This document shows positions 1 to 11,943 of a stretch of 64,000 bases of DNA, piece after piece. The DNA is taken from positions 124,070,501 through 124,134,500 of the forward strand of contig NC_083685.1 of NCBI RefSeq assembly GCF_033118175.1, written 5' to 3'. The notes under the pieces were generated by a model. It had not been told where the DNA came from, did not search any database, and worked only from the letters and a program-made list of their open reading frames with translations. A program made the position numbers and the translations under genes. This DNA is from Dama dama (lineage: Eukaryota; Chordata; Mammalia; Artiodactyla; Cervidae). Numbering within the stretch: the first letter of the stretch is position 1; the number at the start of each line of letters is the position of its first letter.

Positions 1-73
1 CAGAGGATCCTGGTGGCCTATACAGCCCATGGGATTGCAAGAGTCAGACACGACTTAGCGACTAAACCAACAC
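1..73 (+). mobile_element. Bov-tA SINE tail (cut by window edge)
   Basis: The end part ..GAGTCAGACACGACTTAGCGACTAAACC.. is present; the head lies outside the window. Confidence 0.85.
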
Positions 74-908
74 CAAATGTCAGGGACTATGACCTAATCA
101 GGTAGTGTCTTCTCACCTCCTACCTCTGCTGAACAACAAACAACCTCTTCCTAAGAAGGATGCATTCTCGTCTATCCAAGGGTCCGAGCCTCCAACAGAA
201 AATGACACCTTGCAATAATACTGAACAGCAGCTGCCACCGGGCAAGTCAGAAGCTCCCAGAGGGGCCATTTGGAAGGCTCTCTGCTCAATTGCCGTAATA
301 AAACACCATAGACTTGGGGGCTTAAATGACAGAAATCTATTTTCTCACAGACCTAGCGGCTGAAAGTCCGAGATCAGGGTGCCGGCATGGTTGGAGTCTG
401 ATGAGGGCTCCCTTCCTGGCTTATAGACGGCTGCCTCCTTGCTGAGTCTTCACATGGTGCAGAGAGAGAGCAAGCTCTGATATCTCTGCTTTTAAGAACA
501 CCAATCACATCATGGGGACTCCATCCATGTGAACTTGTCTAACCCTAATTACCTCCCAAAGATCCCATCTCCCGTTATCATCTCATGGGCGTTGAAGCTT
601 CACCCTGTGAGTGTGGAGACAGGAACACTCAGTCCATAACACTGTGTATGGCTCCTTTGCCACTGTGCCCCCACAAGGGACCAGGGAGGCTGCTTGGGGC
701 TGTTCCAGGGAGGGGATTCCATCAATGTCCTGTATCCCTAGCATCGTCAATTGCAGGGAGACATTGCTGGAATGAAATGCAAATCAGAGCAGCGCTCTGT
801 CCTTTCCTTCTCAGAGGGCCACCCTCCCAGCCTCACCAACACACACACACACACACCACATGTAACCTTCCCATGTCCCTCACTTTCCACACAAAAGAAA
901 TGCCCCTT
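74..908. other. Intergenic, old repeat remnant, no gene
   Basis: The stretch 290-640 (AGTCCGAGATCAGGGTGCCG.. CCTAATTACCTCCCAAAG.. CAGTCCATAACAC) is a recognisable widespread ancient repeat whose family I did not assign. Nothing else is supported. Confidence 0.5.
841..858. repeat. (AC)n microsatellite
   Basis: Nine AC units. Confidence 0.9.
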
Positions 909-1045
909 CAGGGACTTCCCTGTCAGTCTAGTGGTTAAGACACTATGCTTCCACTTCAGGGGGCACAAGTCTGATTCCTGGTCAGGGAACTAGGAACCCA
1001 CATGCTACAGGGTGCATCCAAAAAGTAGAAAAAGAAGAAGAAAGA
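909..1045 (+). mobile_element. CHR-type SINE
   Basis: AGGGACTTCCCTGTCAGTCT.., A/B-box tRNA-like body, A-rich tail. Confidence 0.85.
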
Positions 1046-1224
1046 AATGCTCCTCCACAATAAGCCCAAATGCACAATCAGCATTCAATATTAGAAGAAA
1101 AGTTCGGGGTTTTGTTTTGTTTTGTTTTGGGGGGTAGGGAAAGGGAGGGGGAGCCTGATACTTCATATGTCTGTAATTCTCCCAGGCTGTTTGTGTAAAT
1201 AATTGAATTTTCATACAGTTTCAC

Positions 1225-1345
1225 AAAGTAGGCGATATTGTGATCACTTTATAGAAGGGAAAACTGAGGTTTGACCACTGGCAAGTCATGAGGCCAGAAT
1301 CACGAAGGGTCTGTCCTGTCTCAAATCCATGTACTTTCTACCACA
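1225..1345 (-). mobile_element. MIR-type remnant
   Basis: GAAGGGAAAACTGAGG.. AAGTCATGAGGCCAGAATCA reads as a reversed MIR. Confidence 0.55.
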
Positions 1346-1422
1346 TCACATGCCCAGAAGAGCCAGGGGGAGTGGGGCAATAGATCATGGGAGAAGGAAG
1401 AAAAGATAAAGAAGCAGAAGTA

Positions 1423-1556
1423 GGGACTTCCCTGGCAGCCCAATGGTTAAGACTCTGCACTTTCAAGGCAGGGGGCATGGGTTTGATCCCTGGTCAGGGA
1501 ATTAGATCCCACATGCCTCAACTAAGACCTGGTGCAGCCAAATAAACAATTTTTTT
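1423..1556 (+). mobile_element. CHR-type SINE
   Basis: AGGGACTTCCCTGGCAGCCC.. to ..GTGCAGCCAAATAAAC. Confidence 0.88.
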
Positions 1557-1572
1557 AAGTCATCATCACTTA

Positions 1573-1796
1573 GTGATGTGAAAGTGAAAGTGTTCGTGTC
1601 TCAGTCATGCCCAACTCTTTGCAACCCCATAGACTGTAGCCTGCTAGTCTCTTCTGTCCGTGGAATTCTCCAGGCAAGAATACTGGAGTGGGTGGCCAAT
1701 CCCTTCTCTAGGGGATCTTCCCATCCAGGGACCGAACCTGGGTCTCCTGCATTGCAGGTGGGTTCTTTACCATCTGAGCCGCCAGGGAAGCCCAGC
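1573..1796 (-). mobile_element. Bov-tA SINE
   Basis: Reverse complement from GTGTCTCAGTCATGCCCAAC to the tRNA-like GAGCCGCCAGGGAAGCC. Confidence 0.9.
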
Positions 1797-2860
1797 CATT
1801 CTAGGGCTTCCTTTAATTGAATGGAATGGGACTGAGGGCCCTGTAAATTCCTGGGATCTAAGGTGCTTTAAAATATGTCTTTGTTCAGGAAAGGGAAGAG
1901 AGTAGCCTTATTCCTGCTCACTCTCCCCCAGTTCCCTTCCCAGATAGGTCAGCTCAGTGGGGTTGGCCCCTCTGGTCAGAGCTGAGCCTTGCCAAGTCAT
2001 TTTTACCAGCATTGGCAATGGAGAGAACCCTCCATTTAGGATCTTGATGTCTCCAGGCTGAGCACCGTCCTGTGGTTGCATTCATGAGGGTCTGGCTTAG
2101 TTGCCCTGGAGGGTGAAGTCTCACCTGCCCATCCTTCAAACCTACAATGGTTGGCAAACAATGCTTCATCTGATATTTCTGAGCTGGCATTTTCTTATCC
2201 ATGCTGCTACCTCCCGTTTTACAAATCTGCAATTTGTGGATTTTAACTGGACGCTCTATCACAGGCAGAAGCAAGTTGTTGGCAAAGTGTACAATAAGAT
2301 AAAGTCAGATAAATTAATGGGCCACTGAGCAGGCCTATCTCTTTCAGATAGCCAGAAAGCGCCTGACCTATAAATCTGTGGGTGTTAATGGCTCCTGCAG
2401 AACCAAACTCACACTCCCCCAGACACATATACGTTCCCATAGGCAGGCAGCCTCCATGGTGGCCCCGTGATCCTCACTTCCATTTCCCATGGGGTCTCCT
2501 TCCCTCGAGTGTGGGCTGCACCAGGGCACCTGCTTCTAATAAAGCACAGAAGTGATGGGATGTCCAAGATTGGGTTATACAAATTCTGTCCTTGCTCTTT
2601 CTTGGGGAAGCTGCCCTAGAGGAGGACCCTTGTCTTTGAAAAAAAGTGGGGAAAAAAGAATATGAGGCTGTCCATTCCACATGGAGGGAACTTCCTAAGG
2701 CTTTCCCCAACAGACCTGCCCCAGAAAGGCACTTCCCTTCTGGTGTTAAGGACTAACTCCACACATCTGATGAGACAGGGAACACTCCTGAGGCTTCCTG
2801 AGATGAAGCCAATCAGAGCCATCCGGGGCCCCACTTCTCCCCCACAATAAACCCCCAGGA
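1797..2860. other. Intergenic, nothing recognised
   Basis: Mixed-composition sequence with only short frames. No splice-bounded exon or repeat family was identified. Confidence 0.5.
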
Positions 2861-2940
2861 TGAGACTGCCCTGGTGGACAGTGGTTAGGACTCTGAGCTT
2901 CCCATGTCGGGGGCCCAGGTTCAACCCCTGGTCGGAGGAT
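2861..2940 (+). mobile_element. CHR-type SINE head (truncated)
   Basis: GACTGCCCTGGTGGACAGTGG.., cut at 2940 by a Bov-tA. Confidence 0.75.
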
Positions 2941-2943
2941 AGT

Positions 2944-3163
2944 AAGTGTGAAAGTGTTAATCGCTCAGTTGTGTCCAACTCTGCGACTCCATGGACTGTA
3001 GCCCACCAGGCTCCTCTGTCCATGGGATTTCCCAGGCAAGAATACTGGAGTGGGTAACCATTCCCTTCTCCAGGGGATCTTCCCTTGCAAGGGATCAAAC
3101 CTGTGTCTCCTGCATTGGCAGGCAGATTCTTTAGCACCTGAGCCACCAGTGGGGTCTTAGGGT
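2944..3163 (-). mobile_element. Bov-tA SINE inserted at end of a CHR fragment
   Basis: GCTCAGTTGTGTCCAACTC.. to ..GAGCCACCAGTGGGG. It directly follows a plus-strand CHR head at 2861-2940. Confidence 0.88.
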
Positions 3164-3527
3164 TTGGCCAAAAGGACAAAAAAAAAAAAAAATCCCCAGT
3201 CTTGGAGCATGTGCCCACCCCTCAGAAAGAGGCTCTGATACCTCCATAACAAGATCCTGCATTGATTGTTTTGCTTTCTGAAAGCTGGAGAATAGTTCAG
3301 GAGAAACGCTTTCCCCCATTTTCATTAATCCACGTAGAAAGTTCCTCCCTCCAACCTCCCACTCCCTCCAGCGGGTGTGGGCCTTGGTTCCCCAGCACTT
3401 GAGATTCCCAGGAAGAAACCTCAGTCACATGGAAAGGGTGAGGCTGTGCTGAATAAGAGATCCCGGGGCTTCGGAAACCCGGGGCCTCGTTCCCCGCCTT
3501 GTGGCCTCATTCTCAAGGCAGAGTCGG

Positions 3528-3703
3528 GAGGGACTTCCCTGGTGGTCCAGGGGTTAAGAATCTACCTCGCAACGCAGGGGACGCCAGGAAAAAGACTCAG
3601 AGTCTGTGGGCCACGATGAAAGACTCCGTATGAAGCAACAAAGATACTGAGTGCTGCAACTAAGAATTGATGCAGTCAAACAGATAAATGTTAACAAAAA
3701 AGC
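3528..3703 (+). mobile_element. CHR-type SINE
   Basis: AGGGACTTCCCTGGTGGTCC.. with a rearranged middle and AAACAGATAAATG tail. Confidence 0.82.
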
Positions 3704-4660
3704 AGAGTCGAGAGGAAAGGGAAGTCCAGTTCCCCTTCCCTGGGAGGACCCGCAGCCATAAAAGTCACAGCACACGTTGAACCCCACCATCTGATGGTCT
3801 CCACAGCCCGTGAAAGCCCCCAACGACCAGAGAAGAGGTACCTTTCTCAAAATCGACAGGCAGCTAGTGAGGGGTCGAGCTGAGATCCACCTTCCCCAGT
3901 ACAGACCCCTGGTGGGTCCACGTATTCCCAGGGGGAAGCTCTTTCATGGCCAGAGGGAGAGGAAGGCTCCAACCCAGGAAATGTGGTGAAGAGATGGAGA
4001 ATCCCAGGGGCTCCATCCAGCAGCGAAGGTCATGATCACAGGAGCCCCTTGGGAGGCAGGCCCAGACTCAGATAGTGGAGAACCCACTGGGAGACCGGGG
4101 ACACAGGCCGCCTTTCTGAGCGGAGGCAAATGGATAGTGTTCCAGGGAGAGTGGTCTTGAGGGAAAGGGTCTTTGGTTGGTTTCATGTTTAAGACAAGGA
4201 GTGGTTTACCGGGTGAGGAAAGAGGCTGTAGGTGGAGAGGAAGCCTGCCGGTGTGGGAGAGAGGTGGTCCACCTTTCAGAGAGTCCTGGGAGGGAAGGAT
4301 GGCTCAGAAACCCAGCTGCAGCTGCACCCCAATGCTCACTCTCCAAATGGTGGCCCCCCAAAAGATATCTGTCCTCTTCTTGGACCCTGTGCAAGTAACC
4401 TTATTAGGAAAGTGACCCCTGGAGCCAGCCTAAGGGTGCTATACTGTACTCACGGAGAAAGGCACAGGGGACCGCAGAAAGGACTAGGGAAATAGCCCTG
4501 CGGCCGCGACCCCCTCCCCACCGCCAGCTATAACTGCTCCACAGTAAGGAAGTCCCATGAGGGTGCACTGGGGCCCCTCCTCTGGGCCACTATTTAGTTC
4601 CCAAGCCTCCTTGTAGCAGCCAGCAGCGATATTATGGATAAATGGTTCTAAACCCATATA
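3704..4660. other. Intergenic, nothing recognised
   Basis: GC-moderate sequence with short overlapping frames on both strands. No feature supported. Confidence 0.5.
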
Positions 4661-4873
4661 CAGCTTCCATGGTAGCTCAGCCAGTCAAGAATCTCCCTGC
4701 AATGCAGGAGAGCTGGTTTGATCCTCGGGTGGGGTATATTCCCTGGAGAAAGAAATGGCAACCCACTCCAGTATTCTTACCTAGGAAATCTCATGGACAG
4801 AGGAGCCTGGCGGGCTACAGTCCATGGGGTCACAAAGAGTTGGACACGATTTAGCAACTAAACCACCACCACC
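4661..4873 (+). mobile_element. Bov-tA SINE
   Basis: CTTCCATGGTAGCTCAGCC.. to ..GTTGGACACGATTTAGCAAC. Confidence 0.9.
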
Positions 4874-5738
4874 AAGGCTATATACATTCCTATTCTACTG
4901 TACTTCCTAGGAATTCTAAAGCTTGGTTTAAAATGAATTTATGCATTGGTTTTGACTGTTACTTCGCCGTCTTCCTGTGCCTTTTCTTCTTAGGTCAAGG
5001 GCAACAGAGCCAAATGAATCTCTCCTCCTAGAGTTTGTATGTTATGTTTTTAGGGAAAACCGCTTTCAAAAGAGTAATAACGGGAAAGGTTTTCTATTTT
5101 CCACAAATCGAGTTCTCAGTGCTTTTGAGAGAGGAGATGAAAGAGAGGGACCATTTGCGAATGCAGGGACTTAAATAGGAACATCACAGAATGCAAACCA
5201 TAGCCCCCAGGACAAGGATGGATGTCTCCACAGCAACTCAGAGCAGTGCACAGGAGGAGAGTCAGTGCAGCAGGAGCTTCGTTCAAGGGGCCGAGTCCAG
5301 GTTTATCCGGCTTGGAGATTACCATGCCAGTTCGACTTCTCTCATATCCCAGGTCCGGTCTTCAGCCACACAGAAAAGAGGCAACTACCACCAGGATGCA
5401 TTTGCAAGAACGGGACGCCCTCTGCAGGGCACGAGAGGACAGGAGCCCGATCTCTTCGAGGTTTCTTTCCTTCAAGACTCTGAAACCAGCACAGTAATTC
5501 CTATACACCCCCATCTGGAAAGAGATGCATTCCACCTGGAACTTGTGAATCTGGCAAGCAGTAAGGACTAGAAGGCCACAGGGCCATCGCTGAAACTTCT
5601 GACCAAGCATTTGGAATTCATCTGAAGCTCTGGCTAAGGACTAGGGGTATTTGGCTGACCAAGGCCATGAAAACAAACGGAGGTGGACCTGGTCTTACAG
5701 GGCCCCCATTTTCATGACAAGCAGAATCTTTACTGGCT
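4874..5738. other. Intergenic, nothing recognised
   Basis: It holds overlapping frames up to 126 codons (5191-5571) that resemble no family I know. Confidence 0.45.
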
Positions 5739-5870
5739 AGGGACTTCCCTGGTGGTCCAGTGGCTAAGACTCTGTACTCCCAATGCAGGGGAGCCAGGTT
5801 CAATCCCTGGTCAGAACTAGATGCCACATGACACAACTAAGACCTGGAGCAGCCAAATAAATAAATAAAA
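5739..5870 (+). mobile_element. CHR-type SINE
   Basis: AGGGACTTCCCTGGTGGTCCAG.. to (AAAT)n tail. Confidence 0.88.
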
Positions 5871-6327
5871 TTTGTGGGCTTTTTCTTTAAAGAATCTGTC
5901 CTGGCAAATAGAAATCCCAGAGGCTCTTGTGTCCAAACCCTCCTTATCAGATGAGAAAACCCTGTCTGAGAGTGCCAGTGGCCAGCCTAAAGACCCCCAA
6001 CAGGGACCAGAACCTGGGTTTCCCTTTTGTCATTCTTACTCTCCTACCTGTAGGAGCAAGCACCAACCCCAGAAGGACAGAAGGAAGTCTGGAAGAGGAC
6101 ATTTGCCCCATGGTCTGGTATCTCGAGTTCTGCTCAGACTGGTTTATTGTAGGGCCTGCTAGGACCTGCAAGCCAACTACATCCTCTCATAAGAAAGTTC
6201 TGTTGTATTATCTGGGCAAATCCTGTCTGTAGTTAACACGTGCCATGATCTCTTAATGATGCTGTGTAGACTGAGAACTTTAGGAGGGCAGAACTGTGAC
6301 TTTTGCTCCTGAATACACCGTCGTGTG

Positions 6328-6399
6328 GGGGGCGAGGCAGGGCAGGGGGCGGAGCGGGCGGCAGCGGGCGGGGCGCGCGGCGGGGGTGGGGGTGGGGGT
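6328..6399 (+). repeat. G-rich tract with quadruplex potential
   Basis: Runs of three to six Gs recur (GGGCGGGGCGCGCGGCGGGGG then GGGTGGGGGTGGGGG), ending exactly at a Bov-tA head. Confidence 0.7.
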
Positions 6400-6606
6400 C
6401 TTCCCTGGTGGCTCAGTGGATAAAGAATCTACCTGTAATGCAGGAGACATAGGAGATGCAGGTTTGATTCCTGGGTCGGGAAGATCCCCTGGAGGAGGGC
6501 ATGGCAACCCACTCCAGTATTCTTGCCTGGAGAATCCCGTGGATAGAGGAGTCTGATGGGCTACGGTCCATGGGGTCAAAAACAGTCAGACAGGATTGAA
6601 GCGAGA
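6398..6606 (+). mobile_element. Bov-tA SINE
   Basis: CTTCCCTGGTGGCTCAGTGG.. to ..CAGTCAGACAGGATTGAAGCG. It abuts a very G-rich tract. Confidence 0.9.
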
Positions 6607-6782
6607 GAGTAAGCACAAGCACATATACCATAGTGGGTACTTGGTATTTGCTGAATTTATCTCAATAAGTGAGTATGACTCAAACATTTTTCATACAGCT
6701 GGGAGGATTTTACAGGACCTACTGCAAGTCTCTCACTTACTCCCCCTTAGAACTAACAAGGTACATTTACTAGACAACTGAC

Positions 6783-6918
6783 CAGGGACTTCTCTGATGA
6801 TCCAGTGGCTAAGACTCCGTGCTCACAATGCAGGGGGCCCGGGGTTTGATCCCTGGTCAGGGAACTAGATTCCACATGCCACAACTAAGACCCAGTACAG
6901 TCAAATAAATATGTTTTA
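6783..6918 (+). mobile_element. CHR-type SINE
   Basis: AGGGACTTCTCTGATGATCC.. to ..AGTCAAATAAATATG. Confidence 0.88.
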
Positions 6919-7044
6919 AAGATTAGATAACTGACCAAAGTTATAGATGCTGGGTGAAGCTGCATGGAAATTGCACCAAGCTGATCCTGACATGCAAAGT
7001 GTTCCCCATGGTCTGCAATCTGCATTAAAAAGTAAACCAGCAAA

Positions 7045-7290
7045 ACTGCTCTATATGATACTATAGTGGTGGGTGCATGCCACTGTACATTCGTCCAAAC
7101 TCATAGAACCACCAAGAGTGGACCCTAGTGTAAACTGTGGACCTGGAGGATAAGGTTCATTCATAAATGTCTCACTCTAGTAGGGATGCTGATAGCGGGG
7201 AAGGTTGTGCATCTGTAGAGGCAGAAGGCGTATGGGAAATCTCTGTACTTTCCACGCAATTTTGCAATCAACTAAGACTGCTCTTAAAAA
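7045..7290 (+). mobile_element. L1-type 3'UTR remnant
   Basis: It shares text with the 16.4 and 29.3 kb copies (ACATTCGTCCAAACTCATAG, CCCTAGTGTAAACTG). Confidence 0.6.
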
Positions 7291-7302
7291 TTAAGTCTAT
7301 TA

Positions 7303-7430
7303 GGGACTTCCCCGGTGGTCCAGTGGTTAAGACTTCGCCTTCTAGTGCAGGGGGTGTGGGTTTGATCCCTAGTCGGGGAGTTAAGATCCCCCAAGCCTCA
7401 CAGCCAAGAAAACCAAACCATAAAATAGAA
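7303..7430 (+). mobile_element. CHR-type SINE
   Basis: AGGGACTTCCCCGGTGGTCC.. to ..AGCCAAGAAAACCAAACC. Confidence 0.87.
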
Positions 7431-8379
7431 GCAATATTGCAACAAATTCAATAAAGGCTTTTAAGATGGTCCACATTGAAAAAAAATAATAATAATTTTA
7501 AAAGACATGCTTTCAGATCACCCAGGAGACTGAAAACCATGGTGACAGGGACACACGGGGCTGAGGCTCCCGGCAACTCTGAGGCCCCCCCACAACTGGA
7601 AGATGCAGTGAGTCTCTGTGACCACCCCCTCCACCCCCTCAGCTCACACATGGCCAGGCACTGAAGTCCCCAGCGTGGCACAGACCCTGCTCCTTCCTCG
7701 GATTTTTTCCCAATACCTGTGAGTCTGGCTTATTTGCCCAGTGCAGGCACTTGAGGGTACTTTATTGCCTCGAAATATTTTAAATCTTATTTTTCTTTGC
7801 ATGGAATGAAATTCACTCTGCAGTCCCCTCGAGGCCGTTTTTCATCTCGTCCCCCATGGTGACACTGGTAAGGCGTGCAGTGAGACCTTTTCGGCAACAG
7901 GCTCTGTCATTTTCCCCATTTTCGAGCATAAGTGTTAATGCTTGCAGGCTCGACTGGGTTTAAATCGGCTTTTCTGTGGATGCTTTGCCATTTCCAATAA
8001 CACGGAGAGACAAGTGGTGAGAAATCTGCACGGAGGAGCAGGATATTGGAGAGAAAGACAAACGAGATGGAGTCAGCAAGTGCTGAGACCCGCAGGCCCA
8101 CTTTACCTGCTTGAGCATCTCAGCCCTGTGCTTTAATTTCAGAGGCGCTTGGGATATTTAAACAATTTACTCCCTCCTAGAGGCTTCTGAAATCTTCCTA
8201 ACCTACTCTTCTCACCTGGTAATAAATATCCCAAACATTATTGGAACTTCAATAAACCCCGGCCACACAATGGGACACACTCCCCACGTCTTGATAAAGC
8301 AGCAATTCAACAAGCCACTCCAATGCGCTCAGTAACTAAATTCCCTTAGACTGGATCAAAGAAAAAATGATACCTTATG
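7431..8379. other. Intergenic, nothing recognised
   Basis: Unique-looking sequence between SINEs. No gene signal. Confidence 0.5.
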
Positions 8380-8648
8380 TGGGACTTCCTGGGTGGTCCA
8401 GTGGCTAAGACTCCAAGTTTCCAAAGCAGGGAGCCCAGGTTCAATCCTTGGTCAGGGAACTAGATCCCACATGCCACAATTAAGAGTTCACATGTTGCAA
8501 CTAAGACCCACCACAACCAAATAACTAAATAAGATGCTCTATGCCTTTGCAGCTTGTGAGATCTTAGTTTCCCAATGAGGGATTGAACCTAGGCCTTCAG
8601 CAGTGAAAGCGCAGAGTCCTTAACCACTGGACCACCAAGGATGTGCCA
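8380..8648 (+). mobile_element. Two CHR-type SINEs, opposed (8380-8532 +, 8545-8648 -)
   Basis: GGGACTTCCTGGGTGGTCCAG.. on plus, then ..TTAACCACTGGACCACCAAGG as the reverse complement. They form a short inverted pair. Confidence 0.83.
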
Positions 8649-8927
8649 GATATGCTCTTAATTCAACTTGTAGAATTCTAGTTAATCCAACTAGAATTTA
8701 GTGAGCACCTGGGCAAAGGCTCTGTTGAGAGGACATGGGGCCAAGTGCAGTTGTAAGAAGCCTTTTATGAGCTGGCTGTGTCACTTCGCTGCCCTCTTGG
8801 GCAAGTCTCCATCTCTCTGAATTCAGTTCCAAGTCACAATATCAGATGCTGACCCCTCTCTCCTAACTTCTGTACTGAGTTCTTAGGAGTCTCCATGAAG
8901 AAGTGCTTGATGGACTTAGAAATTATC

Positions 8928-9345
8928 GTTCTAAGAGAAGTTAAGTCAGACAGAGCGACAAATATCATACTGATATCACTTACCTGTGAAATTTAAGAAA
9001 ATGATACAAAAGAGCTTATCTACAAAATAGAAACAGATTCAGAGATATAGAGAACAGATTTGTGGTTGCCAAGAGAGAAGAGGGTAGAGGAGGGAAGGAC
9101 TGGGAGTTTGGGATTAGCAGATGCAAAATATTATATACAGGATGAATGAACAATAAGGTCCTACTGTATGTCACAGGGAACTGCATTCAATATACTGTGA
9201 TAAAAAAATGGAGAAGATTATGAAAAAGAATGTACACATGTGTATAACGGAAACACTTAGCCATACAGCAGAAACTAACACGATGTTGTGAATCAAGTAG
9301 ACATTAATTTAAATTCTTTCAAGCAAATAAATACATTTAAAAAAA
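8928..9345 (+). mobile_element. L1 3'UTR fragment
   Basis: AAGTCAGACAGAGCGACAAA.., GGTCCTACTGTATGTCACAG.. and an AT-rich end match the widespread L1 3' end in artiodactyls. Confidence 0.75.
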
Positions 9346-9449
9346 GAAGTCCTTGAAAGAGCTCTGCAAAATTAGGTCACATAAATGTGAATTCTTATTC
9401 TAGAGGTAAGGCTGCGGGAGGATAATAATTTTCACTCAAAAGCATAGAA

Positions 9450-9541
9450 ATGGAAATTCCTTGGCGGTCCTGTGGTTAAGACCCCATGCTTCCAATGCAA
9501 GGGACACGGTTCAATCCCCGGTCAGGGAACTAAGATCCCAC
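9450..9541 (+). mobile_element. CHR-type SINE, interrupted by BovB
   Basis: AAATTCCTTGGCGGTCCTGTGG.. to ..AACTAAGATCCCAC, then BovB begins. Confidence 0.8.
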
Positions 9542-9915
9542 CGAAGAGCTGATGCTTTTGAACTGTGGTGCTGGAGAAGACTCTTGAGAGTCCCTTGGGC
9601 TGCAAAGAGATCAAACCAGTCAGTTCTAAAGGAAATCAACCTTGAATATTCATTGGAAGAACTGATGCTAAAGCTCCAATACTTCGGCCAGCTGATGAAA
9701 AAGAGCCAACTCATTGGAAAAGACCCTGATGCTGGGAGGAATTGAGGGCAGGAGGAGAAGGGGACGACAGAGGATGAGATGGTTGGATGGCATCACCAAC
9801 TCGATGGACATGAGTTTGAGCAAAACCCGGGAGATGGCGAAGGACAGGGAAGCCTGGCATGCTACAGTCCATGGGGTCGCAGAGTCGAACACAGCTGAGC
9901 GACTGACCAACTAGG
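9542..9915 (+). mobile_element. BovB 3' fragment inside a CHR SINE
   Basis: BovB sequence (..GATGCTTTTGAACTGTGG.. to ..GAGCGACTGACC) is fused directly to the CHR-type SINE ending at 9541. Following bases (GGCATGGCCAAAAC) resemble the end of the same SINE. Confidence 0.8.
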
Positions 9916-10659
9916 CATGGCCAAAACAAAAAGCACAGACAACAGAAATGGCTCCAGCCCCTGACCCACACAGAATTTGAGGGAGAGGATGCAGCCCACA
10001 CCTAAACTTGACTGAGCTGGCCTGAACCCTAACTGCAGTTTTTCTGAGTGGACCACCAGGGGAAGTCCCAGCCTTTTCTTTTCCAAAAAACTGTTTTGCC
10101 AATTCCAGGTCCTTTGCATTCCTCTATAAATTTTAAAGTCAACTTGTTGATTTACACACACACACACAAATCCAGCTGGGATTTCGGTAGAGGTTGCATT
10201 GAATTTATCATCAATGAGGTGAGAACTGCCATCTGAAAAATATTAAGTCTTCCAATCCATGACCGTAGAACTTCGCTCCAGTTACTTACAGCCTTAGTTT
10301 CTCTCGGCAATGCTTTGTAGTTTCCAGAAAACAAAAATTGCATTTGGGGCTTAAATTTATTACTGAGTATTTTATTCTTATTGTGACTAGAATTGCATTA
10401 ATTTTATTTGCAGGTTGCTCAGTACTAGTATATAGAAAACACAATTGATTTCTGAATGTTGAGCTTGTGTCTTGCAGCTCTGCTTAACACATTAGTTCTA
10501 GTAGGTTTGTGTGTGTGTGTTTGCATTCAAGATTATTTACATTCAAAAGTAATTCATCGCTGATTGACAGTTTTGTTTTTTATCACTCTAGATGACTTTT
10601 TTCTTTTTTTGGTCTTACTGCAGGAGTGGCAGAAGTGTACTTTTTGCCTTTTTGTTTAT
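9916..10659. other. Intergenic, repeat fragments
   Basis: A CHR-type head remnant (GACCACCAGGGGAAGTCCC, about 10050-10070) and an (AC)n at 10154-10167. The AT-rich text after 10.1 kb looks like old L1, but I am unsure. Confidence 0.4.
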
Positions 10660-10919
10660 TTGTTTATTTATGACTTCTCTGGGTCTTCATTGCTTGTCTC
10701 GGGCTTTCTCTGGTTGTGGCGAGTGGAGGCGCCTCTTCGTTGCAGTGTGTGGGCTTCTCATTGTGGCGGCCTCTCTTGTTGCCGCCCGCAGGCTCCATTG
10801 TGGTGGTACACGGGCTTAGTTGCTCCAAGGCATGTGGGATCTTCTTGGATCAGGGATCCGACCTGTGTCCCCTTCATTGGCAGGTGGATTCTTATCCACC
10901 GTGTCACCAGGGAAGTCCT
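10660..10919 (-). mobile_element. Full-length CHR-type SINE
   Basis: The long form, with GCGGCCTCTCTTGTTGCCGC.. (variable middle) and ..TGTCACCAGGGAAGTCC at the head. Confidence 0.87.
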
Positions 10920-11309
10920 ACATTTTTGCCTTTCTTTTTCTCCTGATCTGAGGAAAAGAACATTCACTTTTTCACACCAAGCATATTAGCTATGGGCTAG
11001 TCCATAAATGCTCCATTTACACTGAAGAAGTTCTCTATTCTTACCTTAATGAGAGGTGTTTATTTTTGGTTTGTTTTTAATCATGAATGCTGTTGGATTT
11101 GGTCAGGGGCTCTTTCTCGATGTGAGTGATCATGTAACTTTGTCCTTTATCCTATTAATATGATGCATTACTGTGGTATAATAAAAAATACATCTATCTG
11201 GTCTTTGCCCTGGATTCCTGGCACGTTCCTAAAATCTTTGGATATTGCTGCCTTTTAATACTCTGTCTAGGTTTGTCCACCAAATAAAGCATGATTCTCA
11301 ATTTTTAGG
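10920..11309. other. Intergenic, L1-like text
   Basis: GAATGCTGTTGGATTTGGTCA.. TGATGCATTACTGTGG resembles reversed L1 ORF2. No gene. Confidence 0.45.
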
Positions 11310-11943
11310 TTGTAAGAAAAAGAAATTTAGGCTGTACACTTTTTTCCCCCAGTCACTAAGTGAAAGGGAAATGGAGCAGGACCCAGAGAGGCCTTCTGGG
11401 TACAAAGGCCTTTCTTGTTTGTAGAAAAAGGCTTTAGTCTCCTGGGCCTCCTCGAATTCCAAAGAGCAAATTCAAGAAATTACTAATTAGGTAAGTGAGG
11501 AAATGCATGGATAAAGGAAAAGCAATCAGGAAACAATAGCTCAGCATAAAACAAAGTCCCAGTTCCTCCTCAAGGGATATACATCAACATCTGAAACGTG
11601 TCTTTGAATCCTGCAAGACCTAAGGCCCCCAGTCAGGCAGAGGGTAACTATATGATGAGATCCCAGACTGATAGGAACTTAAGCAACGATGATGTTGACC
11701 TTTTTCTGACCCGTGTGACTTCAGTCAGCTAAAGCCTGGACTCTGTTGACCTTTGCCCCAATTCTAGGCTGAATTCTCCAGCCCCTTCATGAATAGCTCG
11801 CACTCTTAGCTGAAAGGTTCCCGGATTTTGCTGTTCAGAGAAAAACAGCTTCAGGAAATATCCCTGGTGTTCTCCTTACCTGTTGCAAACAATAAATCCT
11901 CCCTTCTCCTACTGTTTGGTTTGCTTGTGTCTTTTGGCTCAAC
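11310..11943 (+). mobile_element. LTR-like sequence (endogenous retrovirus remnant)
   Basis: It starts near TGTAAGAAAA and ends near GGCTCAACA, with AATAAA at 11891-11896 followed by a pyrimidine/GT-rich stretch, the layout of a solo LTR. No retroviral gene is adjacent. Family not assigned. Confidence 0.5.

Noticed and set aside
2616..3218. 200-codon minus-strand frame
   Set aside because: Its middle (LPANAGDTGLIPCKGRSPGEG) is the standard conceptual translation of a Bov-tA SINE, not a gene.
5191..5571. 126-codon plus frame in the intergenic region
   Set aside because: No recognisable domain; overlapping frames of similar length in other phases suggest chance.
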